Part shown: positions 21,701 through 33,995 of the stretch, in pieces
Layout of the letters: the number at the start of each line of letters is the position of its first letter
Position numbering within the stretch: the first letter of the stretch is position 1
From: Vandiemenella viatica
Taxonomy: Eukaryota; Arthropoda; Insecta; Orthoptera; Morabidae
Length of the DNA stretch: 64,000 nucleotides
Direction of reading: 5' to 3'
Assembly (NCBI GenBank): GCA_031002005.1
Contig: CM061919.1
Coordinates: forward strand, 227,042,739 to 227,106,738
Made by a program: the position numbers and the translations under genes
The notes under the pieces: generated by a model
What the model saw: the letters and a program-made list of their open reading frames with translations, nothing else
What the model was told of the DNA's origin: nothing
Database searches by the model: none

Positions 21701-22570
21701 AAGGAATTTATTTATTGTCATTGATAAACAAATAGGCGACAATTACTAGGAACATGAAACAAAGCACGAGAAAACGACATGAAATTGGTTAATTACTATG
21801 CACTACCTAACAGATCATATACAGCGAAGTGATTGGCGAGTTCAATAACAAAGGCAGAACATAACGAGATTCTTCTGCGCGATTCTCAACGCCACTGCGT
21901 TGACGGGTTTTAATGTTTAGTTTTTTTCACTTTTTCGACCGCTATTCTCTCTTCCTTAATACCTGGTCGCAGTTGCTTTACGAGGTTTGCATAATACGCT
22001 TCCGGAATCGTTTGCCATTTTATAAGTGAATCTAGAACCTGTATACCAGCAGGATTCCCTACCCCTCTCCACCCCTCCCCCCCCAACTAAAAAAAGCAAC
22101 AACAACAGACGCAATAATTCTCTCTGTAAAAGGAACAGTATTGGTACACTTTCGAGGGGTAGATCTAGCATGTGTTCTTTGCATTGACTATTGCATCAAT
22201 TATGGTGTAAGGAATAGGCTCATTCAAATTTTTTAAAGCTTTATCCTTGAATTTTAAGTCTGTATACAATCTTTTATGCTTTCTGCAAAACCACAATTCC
22301 CAAGATCCGGTATTGTTGTTCAGGATAGCGAGTAGAAAAAGCGGTCAACCGCTTTTTGCATACTATGACAGTAAATCCTTTTTAAATAGAAGGATTAAAT
22401 GCGGTGCAGAAACGGCTCAAAAATCCCAAATGTGCGAATAGGTCCTACTCAGTGAGTATTACGCAGCTAAAAGCATTCATACACACAAAGATTTCTTTGG
22501 AAATACTAAGAGTTGAGGAAAAGATTCTTTTTCTCTGTAAAAACCCACAGACAACGTTGCTTGTTTTAAA
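21701..22570. other. No recognised feature
   Basis: No coding similarity. A C-rich patch (ctccacccctcccccccc) ends at 22084. Confidence 0.3.
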
Positions 22571-23440
22571 TTACGAGGGTCGTCTCAAAAGTAAGTTACA
22601 CTATTTTTTTATATCCGCGCAGTTGGCAGGAGACGTCTGGGATTGCAGGGAACTTTCGTCCGGGTGTGGTGGCAGCACTGTAAAATTCCTAAGAGGCCGC
22701 CATGACTCATTTGTCAGTTGCGATCAAGCCACTATGGAGCTACCACTTACTCCTACCGCCGATTGCGAAGTACGCAGTGTGATTCGTTTTTTAACGGCAA
22801 AAAATAAAAATGCAACTGAAATTCACCGTGAGTTGTGCAGTGTGTACGGTGAAAACGTTATGTTGAGGCCAATGGTTTCTCGTTGGCGCCAATCATTTAT
22901 TGAAGGCAGGACAACAACACACGACGAACAACGAATCGGCCGCCCATCCACTTCACGGGCCCCGAACATTGTCGAAGAAGTCCGAAGAGTCGTCGACGCC
23001 AATCGTCGCCTTACGTTCGACGACTTTCATTCACAACTCCCGCCTAATGTTGAAATTAGCCGTGCATAACTTCACACAATCATTTCTGATGATCTGCATC
23101 TGTCCAAAGTGTGTGCAAGGTGGGTTCCACGGCTCCTTTCAGACCACCACAAAGAGCAGAGTTGACGCTGCTCTTCAATTTCTGCAGTTTTTTGAGGATG
23201 AAGGAGATGGCCTATTCGACCGAATTGTGACCGGGGATGAAACTTGGATCCATCACTGGACGCCTGAAACCAAAAGACAAGGCATGGGGTGGAAAGGGAA
23301 GGACGAGCAAACTCCAAAAAAGGCGAAAGCTGGGAAGGTTATGGCGACGGTACTCGTAACATCCGCCTGCGGCATAGCTCCCATCAACTACATTATCCTC
23401 TTGCATTGTCTGGAGACTGCATTCTCACCTCGCTAGGTAT
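22571..23440 (+). mobile_element. Mariner-family DNA transposon, 3'-truncated
   Basis: The left terminal repeat is ttacgagggtcgtctcaaaa at 22571. No inverted partner (which would read ttttgagacgaccctcgtaa) is found up to 23600, so the right end is lost. The interior is a broken transposase, listed separately. Insertion relative to a TA cannot be checked because the right flank is missing. Confidence 0.85.
22734..23436 (+). pseudogene. Mariner transposase, broken
   Basis: Starts at the ATG at 22734 (MELPLTPTADCEVRSVIRFL). The N-terminal helix-turn-helix contains NATEIHRELCSVYGENVM and the hallmark HDEQRIGRPSTSRA. After EISRA (23069) a frame change leads to HTIISDDLHLSKVCARWVP in another frame. 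Then SRVDAALQFLQFFEDEGDGL and FDRIVTGDETWIHHWTPETK return in the frame from 22900. VTGDETW holds the first catalytic Asp of the mariner D,D34D triad. The second part of the catalytic domain (the later Asps) is absent because the element is truncated near 23420. At least two frameshifts, so inactive. Confidence 0.88.
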
Positions 23441-26091
23441 TGGCTGGAGAATAGTGACGTCATGTACCAGCTGCCACTTGCAAATTAACAGCGACCATAG
23501 TTATTAGTAATTAGAGGTTAGGTGCACAGTTTGATAACTGAGTTACTGCTATGAAATTAATTGCCAGAATACATTCATTAAGTTTGTTTTTCGTAGCATT
23601 TTATTCCTAAAAAAAATATGGAAATTACAGCTGAAAAAGAAACATGAAACTATTTTCCAATAGAGTGTCGACTTTAAGAAACTTAAATTAAACAGAGAAT
23701 GCCAATTGTCATTCAGGCCTAGGCTAAATTTTATGAGCAAAGTTTATACACGTGTTAGCTATTAAATACGCTTTAAGTTCACCTTTTTACGTAAATTTAA
23801 ATCATCAAGGATATGACTTTGTATACGCGATGTGAAATTCATTACTTGATTTTTGCCTTCAGCTACAGCATTCAGTATTTACAACATGTAAATAAAATAT
23901 TTTCTTTCTCTTTTTATTTAAAAAAAATACAACACTTATGTTAATGAATTTTAAACACAACAAACAGATTTTTATTTATTAAGTGGATATCAGACCAAAA
24001 ATGTTAGCGAATCTAGTATTCTGACAATTCATTTCTTAGGAGTTGTTCAGATATTTAATAATCTGGAATCTGTATAATTTCTCCGGCCGTTACAGAAACT
24101 ATGACCAATGATTACATTATGAATGTTTTCCCAGCCTCAATAAAAACAACGTGATGCTCTCGAAGCAAACAGGAATTCTTTAAGTTTTTCGGAATGAAGT
24201 TTTAGGGCCAAATACAAGTCAAGTTAGCATTTCAGCAAGATCGAGTATACGGCCTTTGAAACAACTAAATGATAGCGCGATCGTGTGTAATACGTCTATT
24301 AATATATCTGAGTTCTTCAAGCTCAGAGATTTTATTCACCCTAAGGTTGGAACACAGCTCAAGTTCATGTTTGGCCAGATCAGGTCAACCTGTCATAATC
24401 TTTGAACCTAAAAACTGGAACTATTCTAGACCAGTGACGATACGCAAAAAACAGTCACGGGCTTACACTAGTCTATATAAATAAAAGGCAATGTTTGTAT
24501 GTGTGTCCACTACAAACTAAGAAGCTACTGGAACAATTTACGCGCGATTTTGTTTTAATATAATTTTCCGAGCTGTCAGGAGGATGTTTAAAGCTATTGA
24601 AATCCTCGCTCATACCAGTAAAAAGAAAGCCCTACAAATTAAACAAAATGGATTACATCTAGTCATATAGTGACAGAAATGAACAACATGATATTAGTCA
24701 ATTAGGCATGCAAATTAATCGATTAAATCAATTTGTAATACTTGATCATATTTCATTTCAGAATCTGAAACTGAATAAACAGCAGACTGAATTAAATTTC
24801 CTAACGATTTTTTCAATATTACTCACAAGAAGAATTGGTTCAGAGATTATTTCCAGATATCAAACAAAAATATATAAGTTATCAGTTGTTAAGTTAATCT
24901 GCAATATTATCTGCAAAAAAATGTGGAAGTAAATTTCATTAACATCAGCATTCAAGTTCTATTATCAGGAGAAACAACTAATTACAAGTCAATAGATAGT
25001 TATAGATCATGATGAAGCAGTAGCCTAAATTATCTAACTAAATTCTTAAATTCACTTGATTTACCACATCATCGTTAATTTGAAAGTTGGTGTTCCTATT
25101 ATTATTCTTAGAAAACAGTGAGCCGCCAAATCTTTACAATGGTATCAGATTGGCAGTCAAAAGATTATTAAACTATTAACTCTACCACCGACTTCGTCCA
25201 CGCTGAATCTGAGATTTGTATTATTAATTCACAGATGATCTATCAAAGAAATTTTTGATATTGCCAGCAAATTCATTCACATAGAGTGATAAAGAAAAAA
25301 CCTCCCTCTTAAACGGACTGTGAAACAGTCAACACAACGCCAGTTGTGCAAAGAAACTAATATGACGCGTGAATCGCTTTCAACAAAAAATTTTACTAAT
25401 TTGTGGAAGCTTTTATCTTTAATTTCTCATCTTTCCAACTTCAAATCAAAGTGAAACATATTCTATTTTACCTGCCGAAAGCTAAGGAAACTAAAAAAAA
25501 TTCTTATAGACCAACAAATATTTAATACAAGTATGAGCAAAATCGGTCCGTCAGAATGGCGGTAAACAAAACGTAATTGCATCTCGTAGTGGAATAGAGA
25601 AGTTAAAGTATAGCGCATCATATCTGAATAATAACAGCGTGTTTCAGCATTATGCTTAACGATGAAATCACATAGAAATTTTAATTTTTGTTTAAAATAA
25701 CGTGCAGTGATGTCATGTCGATCTCTTGGTTTTTGTCCATTCAACAAAAGTTTACTAATTTCTTCCTACTTCCGATAGCAAGTAAATGTAATAAATAAAT
25801 ATGTTAAATCAAATATACATTTGCCCGTCGGATCCATGTCATTTTTCTATTCTGCATGAAACAAAAAATTACATTGAATTTAAATTATAAATACTTACTA
25901 AATGTAACGAATTTCACTAATTGTAAAATTTATTAATACATGTAATATGAATTCTGTTGAATTAATGAAATACTGCTGTTATCACACATCGCGATTTTCT
26001 TAAAGGTAACTGTAGTGAATGACCGATTAACATAATCTGATTTTATCTCGTCAGATTCGAACCAAAGATAGTTAACACCTATGTTTTGATA
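23441..26091. other. Long AT-rich stretch without recognised genes
   Basis: About 2.6 kb of AT-rich sequence. A string near 24472-24500 (ctatataaataaaaggcaat, then gtttgtatgtgtgtcc) recalls ends of dispersed insect repeats from memory, but I cannot place it. No exon with a recognisable domain was found. Confidence 0.35.
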
Positions 26092-27493
26092 CATGGAGGA
26101 AGGAATATATGGAGACGAAATAACGTCAAATCGGTGAAACCTCATAAAAAAAAACCTCGTCTCCTACTGCGCATGCGCGCTGGCCACTGGCGGCCATAGG
26201 AATCACCCCAAAACATAGCGCTGTTTGCACTGTGTATGCTGCTGTGAACATTTCATTTTCTAATATTTCAAAGTTTTTTATAATGCCAAGTTGTGTTGCA
26301 TTCAGTTGCACAAACAGACAAGATAGGAAACAACCTGGAATAACGTTTCGTAAATAAATCACATTGTAATTATTGTTCTTGAAGTGTTTGATAGACAACT
26401 GCAAGATTAGAGCCTATCACTATAAATTTATTCATTGCTCTCAATAGGATGATATCGTTCTCAAATGTTTGTTGGTATAGTGTAGACAATCAGCATATGT
26501 TACTACTTTGCACCTAAAAGGCTAGCCTTATTGTAAACAAGTATTGAATGTCTCATTTAAGACGGTCAAGTTTATATCGTGATACAGTGAATGTGCATCC
26601 CTTAGTCCAGTTTCAGTTTACACTGAAAGTGTACGATTAAATTAATTGTGATAATTTGTGCTGTGTGAAGTACTAAACTTGATGAATCAAACGTTGTTGT
26701 TACCCAAAATGTAGTTCGCGATGCATTTCATGTGTTTAGATCTGTCCACATAGTTTGATTTTGTAGCAGCAATATTAATGTAAATGTTAGTAGGTTGAAA
26801 TGCGACGTGTACCAGAGGGGTACAACCAATTTATTTATTATTAGTTGTTACTAATTTCATGAGCACTATGTTAGTGACAGAATGTGTATCGCGATGTAAA
26901 CTAGTCCCATCTAAGTTTCTGACTTTTGATGTATGGTAATAAGATAAATCAACTGATGTTGCTAGAAAAGTTACATAGGCCCCTAACAGTACAATATCTT
27001 CTGAGTAAACTCAAAAGCTATGAGGTCTTTTGACGCATTTTTAAACATTGACTTAACCTAACCTAACCACCCCAATTTGGAGACAGCATATCTCGAGAAC
27101 TAAGAGAGATATCGAAAATATATATTCTTCACTTTCGAGTTATCTTATCATGTTTTGTAAAAATCTGTCATCAAATTTGACCTTAGGGAAATTTTTCTTC
27201 TGAATTTCAACCCGAAACCCCTCTCGTTTGAGACAGTATATCTCGAGAACTAAGCACGATATCAAAAAATTTTATTCTTCATTTTTGATCTGTCTCGTCA
27301 AGTTACATAATAATCCATCATCAAATTGCGGTGCTACGGTTGTCTTATTATTCCGTTGAGGTTTTTGTACCTATTCCCCTTTTCTCCGGCCGACCAACAT
27401 GGCGGCCTCCCCACCCTACTTCTCTCTACCCGGCTTCACTCCAGTGCGTGGTGAAGGTCCCTTGCGTCGTCTCCATATATTCCTTCATCCATG
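26092..27493 (+). mobile_element. P-like non-autonomous DNA element with a THAP exon (copy 1)
   Basis: The left end reads catggaggaaggaatatatg from 26092, and the right end ending at 27493 is its inverse (catggatgaaggaatatatg). Ends beginning CATG are also seen in Drosophila P elements. The flanking 8-mers ttttgata (26084-26091) and gtttcata (27494-27501) agree at 6 of 8, compatible with an aged 8-bp duplication. The interior has the first exon of a THAP protein and two subterminal units beginning near 27077 and 27233 (gagacagyatatctcgagaa). It matches the copy at 46406-48154 over most of its length. No transposase catalytic exons remain. Confidence 0.8.
26283..26357 (+). pseudogene. THAP-domain first exon remnant (copy 1)
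   Basis: The 24-codon frame MPSCVAFSCTNRQDRKQPGI, TFRK then stop is the start of a THAP zinc finger (M-P-x-C-V-A-x-x-C-x-N-R), where the two Cys begin the C2CH zinc site. In copy 2 the equivalent exon ends in HK followed by the donor gtaagt; here that donor is lost (cgtaaataa). THAP domains are the DNA-binding domain of P-element transposases and of domesticated host proteins. The rest of the finger (C, H and the AVPTF box) would be on later exons that this element lacks. Confidence 0.8.
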
Positions 27494-27662
27494 GTTTCAT
27501 AGTTCCTTGCAAAACAAAAATTGCCGTCTACTCGAACGCGTGAGCGGTACTGTAGTGATAGGAAAATTAAATATTATTTACATTTATTACGTATAATTAA
27601 CGTATTCAGTTTTATTTTAATGCACCTACCATACTAAACAAAACAAAAAACAAAAAAAAATG
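27494..27662. other. No recognised feature
   Basis: Short AT-rich gap with an A-rich end near 27650. Nothing recognised. Confidence 0.3.
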
Positions 27663-27960
27663 CAGAAATGGTAGACTTGTGTCTAAGAAGTACCTTTGAA
27701 AGGAGGTCAACCGAGGACGAATGCAATGCATTAAAGACCAAAATGATCAAAGCTAGTAAAGAAACATTAGGCTTTAGGAAACAAGCTGCCTGAAAACCTT
27801 GGATCACAGAAGCAAATTTGGAGGGGATGGATCAGAGGATAAGGTACAAAAATGCTCAGGATGAAGCAGGAAGAGGACAATAAAGACAATTTAGAAATCA
27901 AATTAACAGGAAATGCACAAAAAAAAAAAAGAAAAATGGCTAGAAGTAAAAGTGTGAAAA
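27663..27960 (+). pseudogene. LINE fragment, endonuclease-RT linker region
   Basis: The plus strand encodes pieces such as LRSTFERRSTEDECNALKT, ASKETLGFRKQAA, KPWITEAN and RIRYKNAQDEAGRG, separated by stops. The order (W-N-x-LK, then ETLG, then KPWIT, then R-R-YKNA) is that of the region between the endonuclease and RT in RTE-like LINEs. Only this linker is present; no catalytic motif is included. Confidence 0.65.
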
Positions 27961-28311
27961 AGTAGAAAAGGAAAAAGCAAACAGCCAGACAATAATAGGA
28001 AATAATACACACGATATGATATAACATAAATAAGGACTCACAATTATTTCGTTAGCCACATCAGGGGTGTTTTGCTGACTGAAAATCCAGACTGCATAGT
28101 TTTTGGGAGCTTTTTCTGGAGTCATTAAGGAGAATGATGAATCATGACTTTATTTGCGTGTCTTGAATACGTTTCGCAGGGAATAGAACCCAAGTCATGT
28201 TACGACAGAGCTTAAACGGTTAGAGGACAGATGCCACTTTCCTCAGTTAGCGCATATTCTACAGATCTAAACTTGTAATGGATTCCTAGAAACATTATTT
28301 ATTTTTCGTCC
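27961..28311. other. No recognised feature
   Basis: A short tRNA B-box-like string occurs near 28180 but without an A-box partner. No other signal. Confidence 0.3.
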
Positions 28312-28475
28312 TTTACACCTCATCGACGTCGAGGTCATTATTGGCGGGTGGGGATTGAGGGCAAAGAGCGGGAAGGAATTCGGCTATGTCCTTTTGAAGG
28401 AATCATCCCGGCTTTCGCATGGAGTTCTTTCTGGAAATTAACTAAAACCGAAATCTGGATGGCCGAACCGTGTCC
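28312..28475 (-). mobile_element. SINE (family B)
   Basis: cacctcatcgacgtcgaggt, then cgggaaggaattcggcta, ccttttgaaggaatcatccc and aatctggatggccg match the family in minus orientation. The tRNA-like head is missing after the aatctggatggccg block. Confidence 0.75.
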
Positions 28476-30019
28476 TCCCCTCTCAAAATCCCCCTCTTGT
28501 GTACACTCTTTTCTTGCTGCTGTTCAGTATTTCTAGGATTACAGAGTTATTTTTACAGAAGTTCAGCAGGATTTTCGTAATAAAGACTTTCTATTTTGCT
28601 CTTTGAAATGATTTTTGAATAGGATTATGTTTTAGATTGTTGTTGACGTTTTGTATTGGTTCGGCTGATTTACATGTTCTTTTAAGTAACTTTAATTACT
28701 TACTTCTACAGGTTTTTTTTAATATAGTACTTTAAAATATATTGAAAACGTAAATCAAGCCATTCACAGAGCATGAGGAACCCCCACTGAAGAAAATTTC
28801 TAGGGATAGTGAACTTCTTACACGGCATTATTTTAGCAAGTTACTGTCGTTAAACATTTGTCAATGTGCTCTGTCTATGTTTTTTGCTGCCCGGGTTTTG
28901 TAACGCTAGTCATTACTACAACTCAGAAATAACAATATGGTTTCTTTTGACATCCAACATTCTTCTGTAATACTTTCTAAAAGAGGCGAATGTATTTTTT
29001 AAATACATAGAAATGTGTCTCTCCGCTTAGTTAAGGACGCTTATTTGGCTTGCCGTGTGTGAGAACACAGGAAGCTGCCTATAGCGGCTTTTGGAATCTC
29101 AGAATGAGGAGACCATAGTATGTAAGCACATGCGCTGGGCAGTGAGCGTGCCTAAGGAGTCACGTGCGGCCTTAGGGCTGGCAAGGAGTGAGTGACCCGG
29201 CCTTATCGGACTGACGCAACTCTACTATGTGCTCTGTAGGGCGGTAGCAAAGGGCCACAGCTAGCTATATAGCGGTCTCACTGAATGCGATATGCACTCG
29301 ATCAGTTAGCTGCATCTCAGAAGAACGCAACCTCCTCCTGAACTGCTCCATAGGCCTTCTGTGAAAAAGAAAGGTTCGTCAAAGCAGCAGAATATGTCGA
29401 ATGAGAGTTTATTTGATATACAGTTTGACCAGATGTTGTGGTACCTGCTGGTTGAAGACGCAGATCTTACCTCTAAATTTTGGAGAGATATGCGTAACTG
29501 GGACAGAAGAAACTAGTCAAGCACAGCCAAAAGAATTAAAGATGGTCTGTTCAAATTTTATGAGTACCAAACAAGTAGGAGAGACTAAGCAAATAGAAGA
29601 TACTAACAACTGGCAAAGAGAATACACTATGCAAAAGTATAAAAAGAAAACACTCAGTGTGTACGAAAAAACAGACACCAAAAATGAAAAGCACTGACAA
29701 GATGGTATTGCAGATAATCTCAATGGCATTAAAGGCTATTTGGCAACCTGAGCCTGCGTCACATCTTTTGGATAATCGTAACAACTTTAAAGGCTGTGAA
29801 AAAAGCAGGAAATAATTAACAGAAAATTACGAAGCTAATTAAACTTGTATGTGCAATCTTCGATTAATGATTTGTATCCTTGAAGACAACAAACAACATT
29901 TTCACGGTAAATGGAATAAGAAATAAAAAACTGGAAGTCGTAGACTAAGTAAACAGACAAAAAGCACAATTAATGCTGGTATTTAAAAACAACATTGCAA
30001 AATATGTGAGCTCATGACA
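28476..30019. other. No recognised feature
   Basis: 1.5 kb of mostly AT-rich sequence with a GC-richer patch at 29040-29340. A 98-codon frame at 29401-29697 shows low complexity and no domain that I know. No repeat partner in the window. Confidence 0.3.
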
Positions 30020-30325
30020 AAAGGGTGGTGGTAAAAAATGTAAAAGTCTCGGAGTTCCTACGTCTCTTGCCACCTCCCGCAGGATTTTCGGAGGTAGAGC
30101 TCCGCACTCTCCTTCGGCACTATAAAGGATGTGATGGGGTCAGCGCCACACTCCAGCCATTCTTTACCCTCCAACTGAGTTTCCTCCACGCTACTCATAT
30201 TAGATAGCCTAGGGAGCCACTCCGGACGTTCAAGGAAAAATCCTAGGCTTCGTTGGGAATCGAACTCGGGTCGTCTGGGCCGCTCTCAAAGGCTCTACCG
30301 CCTGAACTATGCGGTGATACTGTGA
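30020..30325 (-). mobile_element. tRNA-derived SINE (family C)
   Basis: On the minus strand the head (30325-30240) reads atagttcaggcggtagagcc (A-box) and cccgagttcgattcccaacg (B-box) at tRNA spacing, then a 200-bp GC-richer body ending near 30040 with gagacgtaggaactccgaga. There is no matching acceptor stem, so it is not a working tRNA gene. No second copy of this body was seen in the window. Confidence 0.7.
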
Positions 30326-30939
30326 TAGCTATAAAGTCAGCTGTAAGACATTAACAAATTCTTACTGTGCGTGTAAAACCAGGAAACAAAGGGGTCAGCA
30401 CAAATATGGAAGAAAGGCCATTGGTGTACTTGAGTTCCCTTAAAGAGCTAATAAGAGGTATCATGCAATGCTTTAACAGTAGCTTGTCTGAAAGGATTAT
30501 AATAGGTAAAGACCTAAAATTCCAAATCAAAAAGAATATCTGTGCAACTATCGCCTTGCTTAACATGAAACGAATTCATAATGTAGGTGTCAGCTTAGGC
30601 AAAACAATCATAGAAGCAGACGAATTCACTTCAATCGTGACATTTACAGAAATAGTTGTGCAAAAGAGAAAGTGGCAACAGATATTGCAGATTTAAAATA
30701 TATGAATAACGGCCGCAGAATCATGCAGACAGAAGAGAGATGATAGATATGCTACTGTAATCCATAAATGCCTGAAAGAAAAACTGAAAAGGAGGATCAC
30801 CTGTCTCGGTTGATGCATTAACTTGCCTATTATTGGGAACCTATATCGGTTCTCAAGGAACAGAGATAATTCAACAATAACAACAACAGGAAGTTCTTGC
30901 TGACAATTAGAAAATGTAGCATCAGTCTTGGACATCACA
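30326..30939. other. Unrecognised sequence, possibly LINE-derived
   Basis: A 109-codon plus-strand frame (30367-30696, with KGVSTNMEERPLVYLSSLKE) has no domain I recognise. Given the LINE remains just beyond 30940 it may be repeat-derived, but I cannot show this. Confidence 0.3.
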
Positions 30940-31495
30940 TCTAGATGTCAAAAACAAACTGTACCAAATACCAATAATAAATAAAAATAATATGAAGTCA
31001 TTCCCTATAAACTTCTCAACCATCTCCTACAAATTAAGCATACTGTTAACAGAAATTCGGGGTGTAAGGGTTTGGGATAGACTATAATAGCCTTTTCCAA
31101 ACAATATTTCCAGGTATGATACAATCTCTTTGCCACCTACTTTTAATACAAATATGGTAATATTATCTATACCTTTTAAACAACTTAGCTCTTCATAATA
31201 CCCTGTGACTTTATTTCTAATTTTCCAGTTTGCTAGTTAATTTTCCATCTGCTCCTCTGTGAAAATCCATAATAGTCTTATCAAACCAGTTTCTCAGCTA
31301 TTTTCATATTTTCTGTAACTTCTCCATCCTTATCAATAATTGTTTGAATACCTTGCTTCCCTCGTACTTTTATAATATAGCAATAGAAATTTCTACTTGC
31401 ATCATTCAGTGTTCCCTGCTCAGTCATGATATTTTTCATAAATTTATCCTTAGTTTATCTCTTTGCTGCTATTGATTCACTGTTCAGTTGTTTTG
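30940..31495 (-). pseudogene. TTAAA-tailed LINE, linker/RT fingers (3' of LTR insertion)
   Basis: Minus-strand frames give KDKFMKNIMTEQGTLNDASR, NFYCYIIKVRGKQGIQTIID, KDGEVTENMKIAEKL and, further on, KYCLEKAIIVYPK. This is the linker and first RT segments of CR1-group LINEs (FYSYVRSK, GxxTxxxxEMAEIL, WKxAxIxPIxK). Its upstream continuation appears at 39412-39600 on the far side of the LTR element, so the LTR element split it. There are several stops and frameshifts. Confidence 0.6.
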
Positions 31496-32904
31496 TTATG
31501 TGGTGGGTGCCTTGGTGGGCAAACCACGTTACAATTATCTTTCATACCTTTATGATTAATAATTGTGGATTTTTAATTTTAATTTATATGAAGGAGTGAA
31601 AATTTATTAATTTTGCAAGAATCTCGACGTTAGTTGGAATTTAGGAAAAATTGTCACAATATGACATTTATTTTCTTATCACTGGCGATTACAAGTCTGA
31701 GCGAATTTACCGTTAACATTAACACAAATTGGCAAAATCATAAAAGCAACGCTCAGAGTTACAATTAGCCGTCATGAGCAAGCAAACAATTGTATATTTA
31801 CTTTTAAATATCTCAGAATCAAAATGCAAGAAATAATGACAACTGGAAACAATGAAAAATACAAGTTATGACTACCTCAGACAAAGGCATCATAATACTG
31901 TGACTTTACAGTTAAAAAGAAAATCATGGGCGCCAGAATGAACAATATATCATTCGAAAATAACTAGTTCTGGCAAATTATGCCGCTAGCTCAGGGGTTT
32001 TTACAATTACAAAGTGAGAACATGGACCTATCCTCTCAAAGTCGCTTACGGGTTCTGTTTCACGGAATGCACAATCACATGGCTTGGTCGTAATCAATTA
32101 CCATTGTAGTTCTGCGTCTGATGTCTGTGATGAGTGTAGCGGACCCACGATATGTGAGATTATCTCACAAGTCGGCTATAGGCATCTCTGGTCTGGCAAT
32201 GCGCATCATCGCATTACCGGCTGTGTTGCGGTGATACGCTCGCTCCAGCAAGGCAAGCTGCAGTTAGCGAAAGAAGTCAACTTTCCAAGTCAACCTCAGA
32301 CTGGTGCGATCGAAGTTAGAATGTCAGCTCCTCGCTCTTCGGTCCACGAGGAAACTTCTTGCTCCGCCCATTTGTAGTCTCGAAGCTCACATACAACAAA
32401 AATTCCCAGGATTTTGAGTTATACGCTCATTTTGATTGGACCTTCAGGTCGGCACCTAATGTCACGTGATATCCTCGATATGTGATTTGGCCAAAGAATC
32501 CAACAGAGGTCGGACATATTCGGCTAAGTTCGCCGGGGCGAGAGAACATTCGGGTTTCGGACGGCAGGCTTTTCCCGCTCGGTGAGTGACCCATCCCCAG
32601 GGAGCAGTGTGTGTGGTCCTGGCAAAATCCCAAATCCGCGACGTCCCTGTCGCCATGGCTCGGAAAGACCAAGATTAGCTTCTAGCCTACATAGCTCAAT
32701 AACTCTTTAATATTCGCTTTGCTACGATACACTGTATAAGTTCACCATTTCATTACAGTCCTCACTTGGAATCTTGCGTACTTTATAAAATTACAACAAA
32801 AATCTATTCACGTGGTCGCCCAAGATTTATGTAAATTACTCTTATATTATTACATATATAATAAAAATGCACCTTGTAACGTGGCGACAGCGCGGCTCGT
32901 TACA
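31496..32904 (-). repeat. LTR (3' LTR in element orientation)
   Basis: Runs from ttatgtggtgggtgccttgg to the end ggctcgttaca. It matches 37997-39411 with about six substitutions and seven small indels by eye, one of them a 7-bp insertion. In element orientation it begins TGTAACGAGCC and ends CACCACATAA, which is not the usual CA end; starting at 31499 would restore CA but would spoil the flanking duplication. Confidence 0.92.
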
Positions 32905-33608
32905 ATATGGCCGGCCGTTGGTGAAAAATGAAATTATGGTACAATAATTTTATTTTTAACTACCTAATTCTATCTCCATTGTGACTCAACAAAAACTTAA
33001 GCATTTTTTATAATTACATTAATTTTAAATGTGATTCCAATAACCATCGGTATTCCTGCCTTGTAAGGTGAATATATAACGGGAGCATATGTCCTTTTGG
33101 CCGTCTTACAATTCTTTACAAACAGAAGCACGTGAATTCAGGTAGCCTTCCCAAATACAAAGTTAAATTAAACACAATACTAAAATATACATGAAAATAA
33201 ATTATTTACATACATGTTTAAATAATAATCTTGAAAATAACTTGTATCAAATCTTATCATTAAATTAATAAAATGAAACACATTAATAAAACAAAACATT
33301 GTCAGAACACTTATGCAGAAAGTGGTTGAACTATACATTGTATTTACAATTTAGCGTGATGTTTTACTCATGTGCATAAAAATAATTCTGCCTTCAACAA
33401 ACATCCATAAAGATGCTAGAGGTGAGCGTAAAATATCTCATTACATTGCGCGGTTTTAATCTCAAAACAACGGAATAGTTTAGTCGGATTCGGTGACGTG
33501 ATTTTCGTCATGACCGACGGTTAATTCAATAAGCATTTCAGAGAAGATGTGTCCGTGTTCATGGTCAAATATCACTAACTGTAATCTTAGATTTTAATGA
33601 CGCGGCAT
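32905..33608. other. LTR element interior, 3' region, no recognised coding
   Basis: AT-rich sequence just inside the 3' LTR. The stretch next to the LTR (tatggccggccgttggtg) is not purine-rich in either orientation, so no polypurine tract can be named. No coding similarity. Confidence 0.35.
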
Positions 33609-33995
33609 TTACTTATAATTCAACGTGGTGTGGAATGAACGATGTAAGTACATGTTTTCGTTTGTTACGTAAATTATGAACCTTACTCGTTGAATGTTAG
33701 GTGGTCTCCTAATTAGTCTTTCATTGGTCGACATCTCTAACTTGTAATATACCGTCTGTGAAGTGATTGCGAATTTCATGGCGAAAGGAAACTGTATTTG
33801 CTCATGGGTATATGTAATGGAATTTCTATAAAATTTACCATTCCCATATGAGACATTATACACATTATGCGGTTTGACGTGAACTTTCATCATCGTCAAC
33901 CAAAGTCGCTGTAGCATCTTTGGCATACAAGCGGACCCGAAATATAACCATTCCGCACATAAAATTGAAAGGATAATGAATAGCGTAACTATCAT
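33609..33995 (-). CDS. Small predicted secreted or membrane ORF inside the LTR element
   Basis: A 128-codon open frame starting MIVTLFIILSILCAEWLYFG: a short charged-free hydrophobic N-terminus that looks like a signal peptide or membrane anchor, then a basic, aromatic-rich stretch including KFYRNSITYTHEQIQFPF and SYGNGKF. It lies downstream of the gag-like frames in element orientation, where an env-like gene could sit. I see no furin site, no cysteine pattern and no second membrane segment, and I do not recognise a family. It could be a chance frame in AT-rich DNA. Confidence 0.35.
   Translation of the reverse strand: MIVTLFIILSILCAEWLYFGSACMPKMLQRLWLTMMKVHVKPHNVYNVSYGNGKFYRNSITYTHEQIQFPFAMKFAITSQTVYYKLEMSTNERLIRRPPNIQRVRFIIYVTNENMYLHRSFHTTLNYK

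Noticed and set aside
29401..29697. 98-codon ORF as a host gene
   Set aside because: Low-complexity Lys/Glu/Thr-rich frame with no domain, no splice context and no homologous copy; insufficient support.
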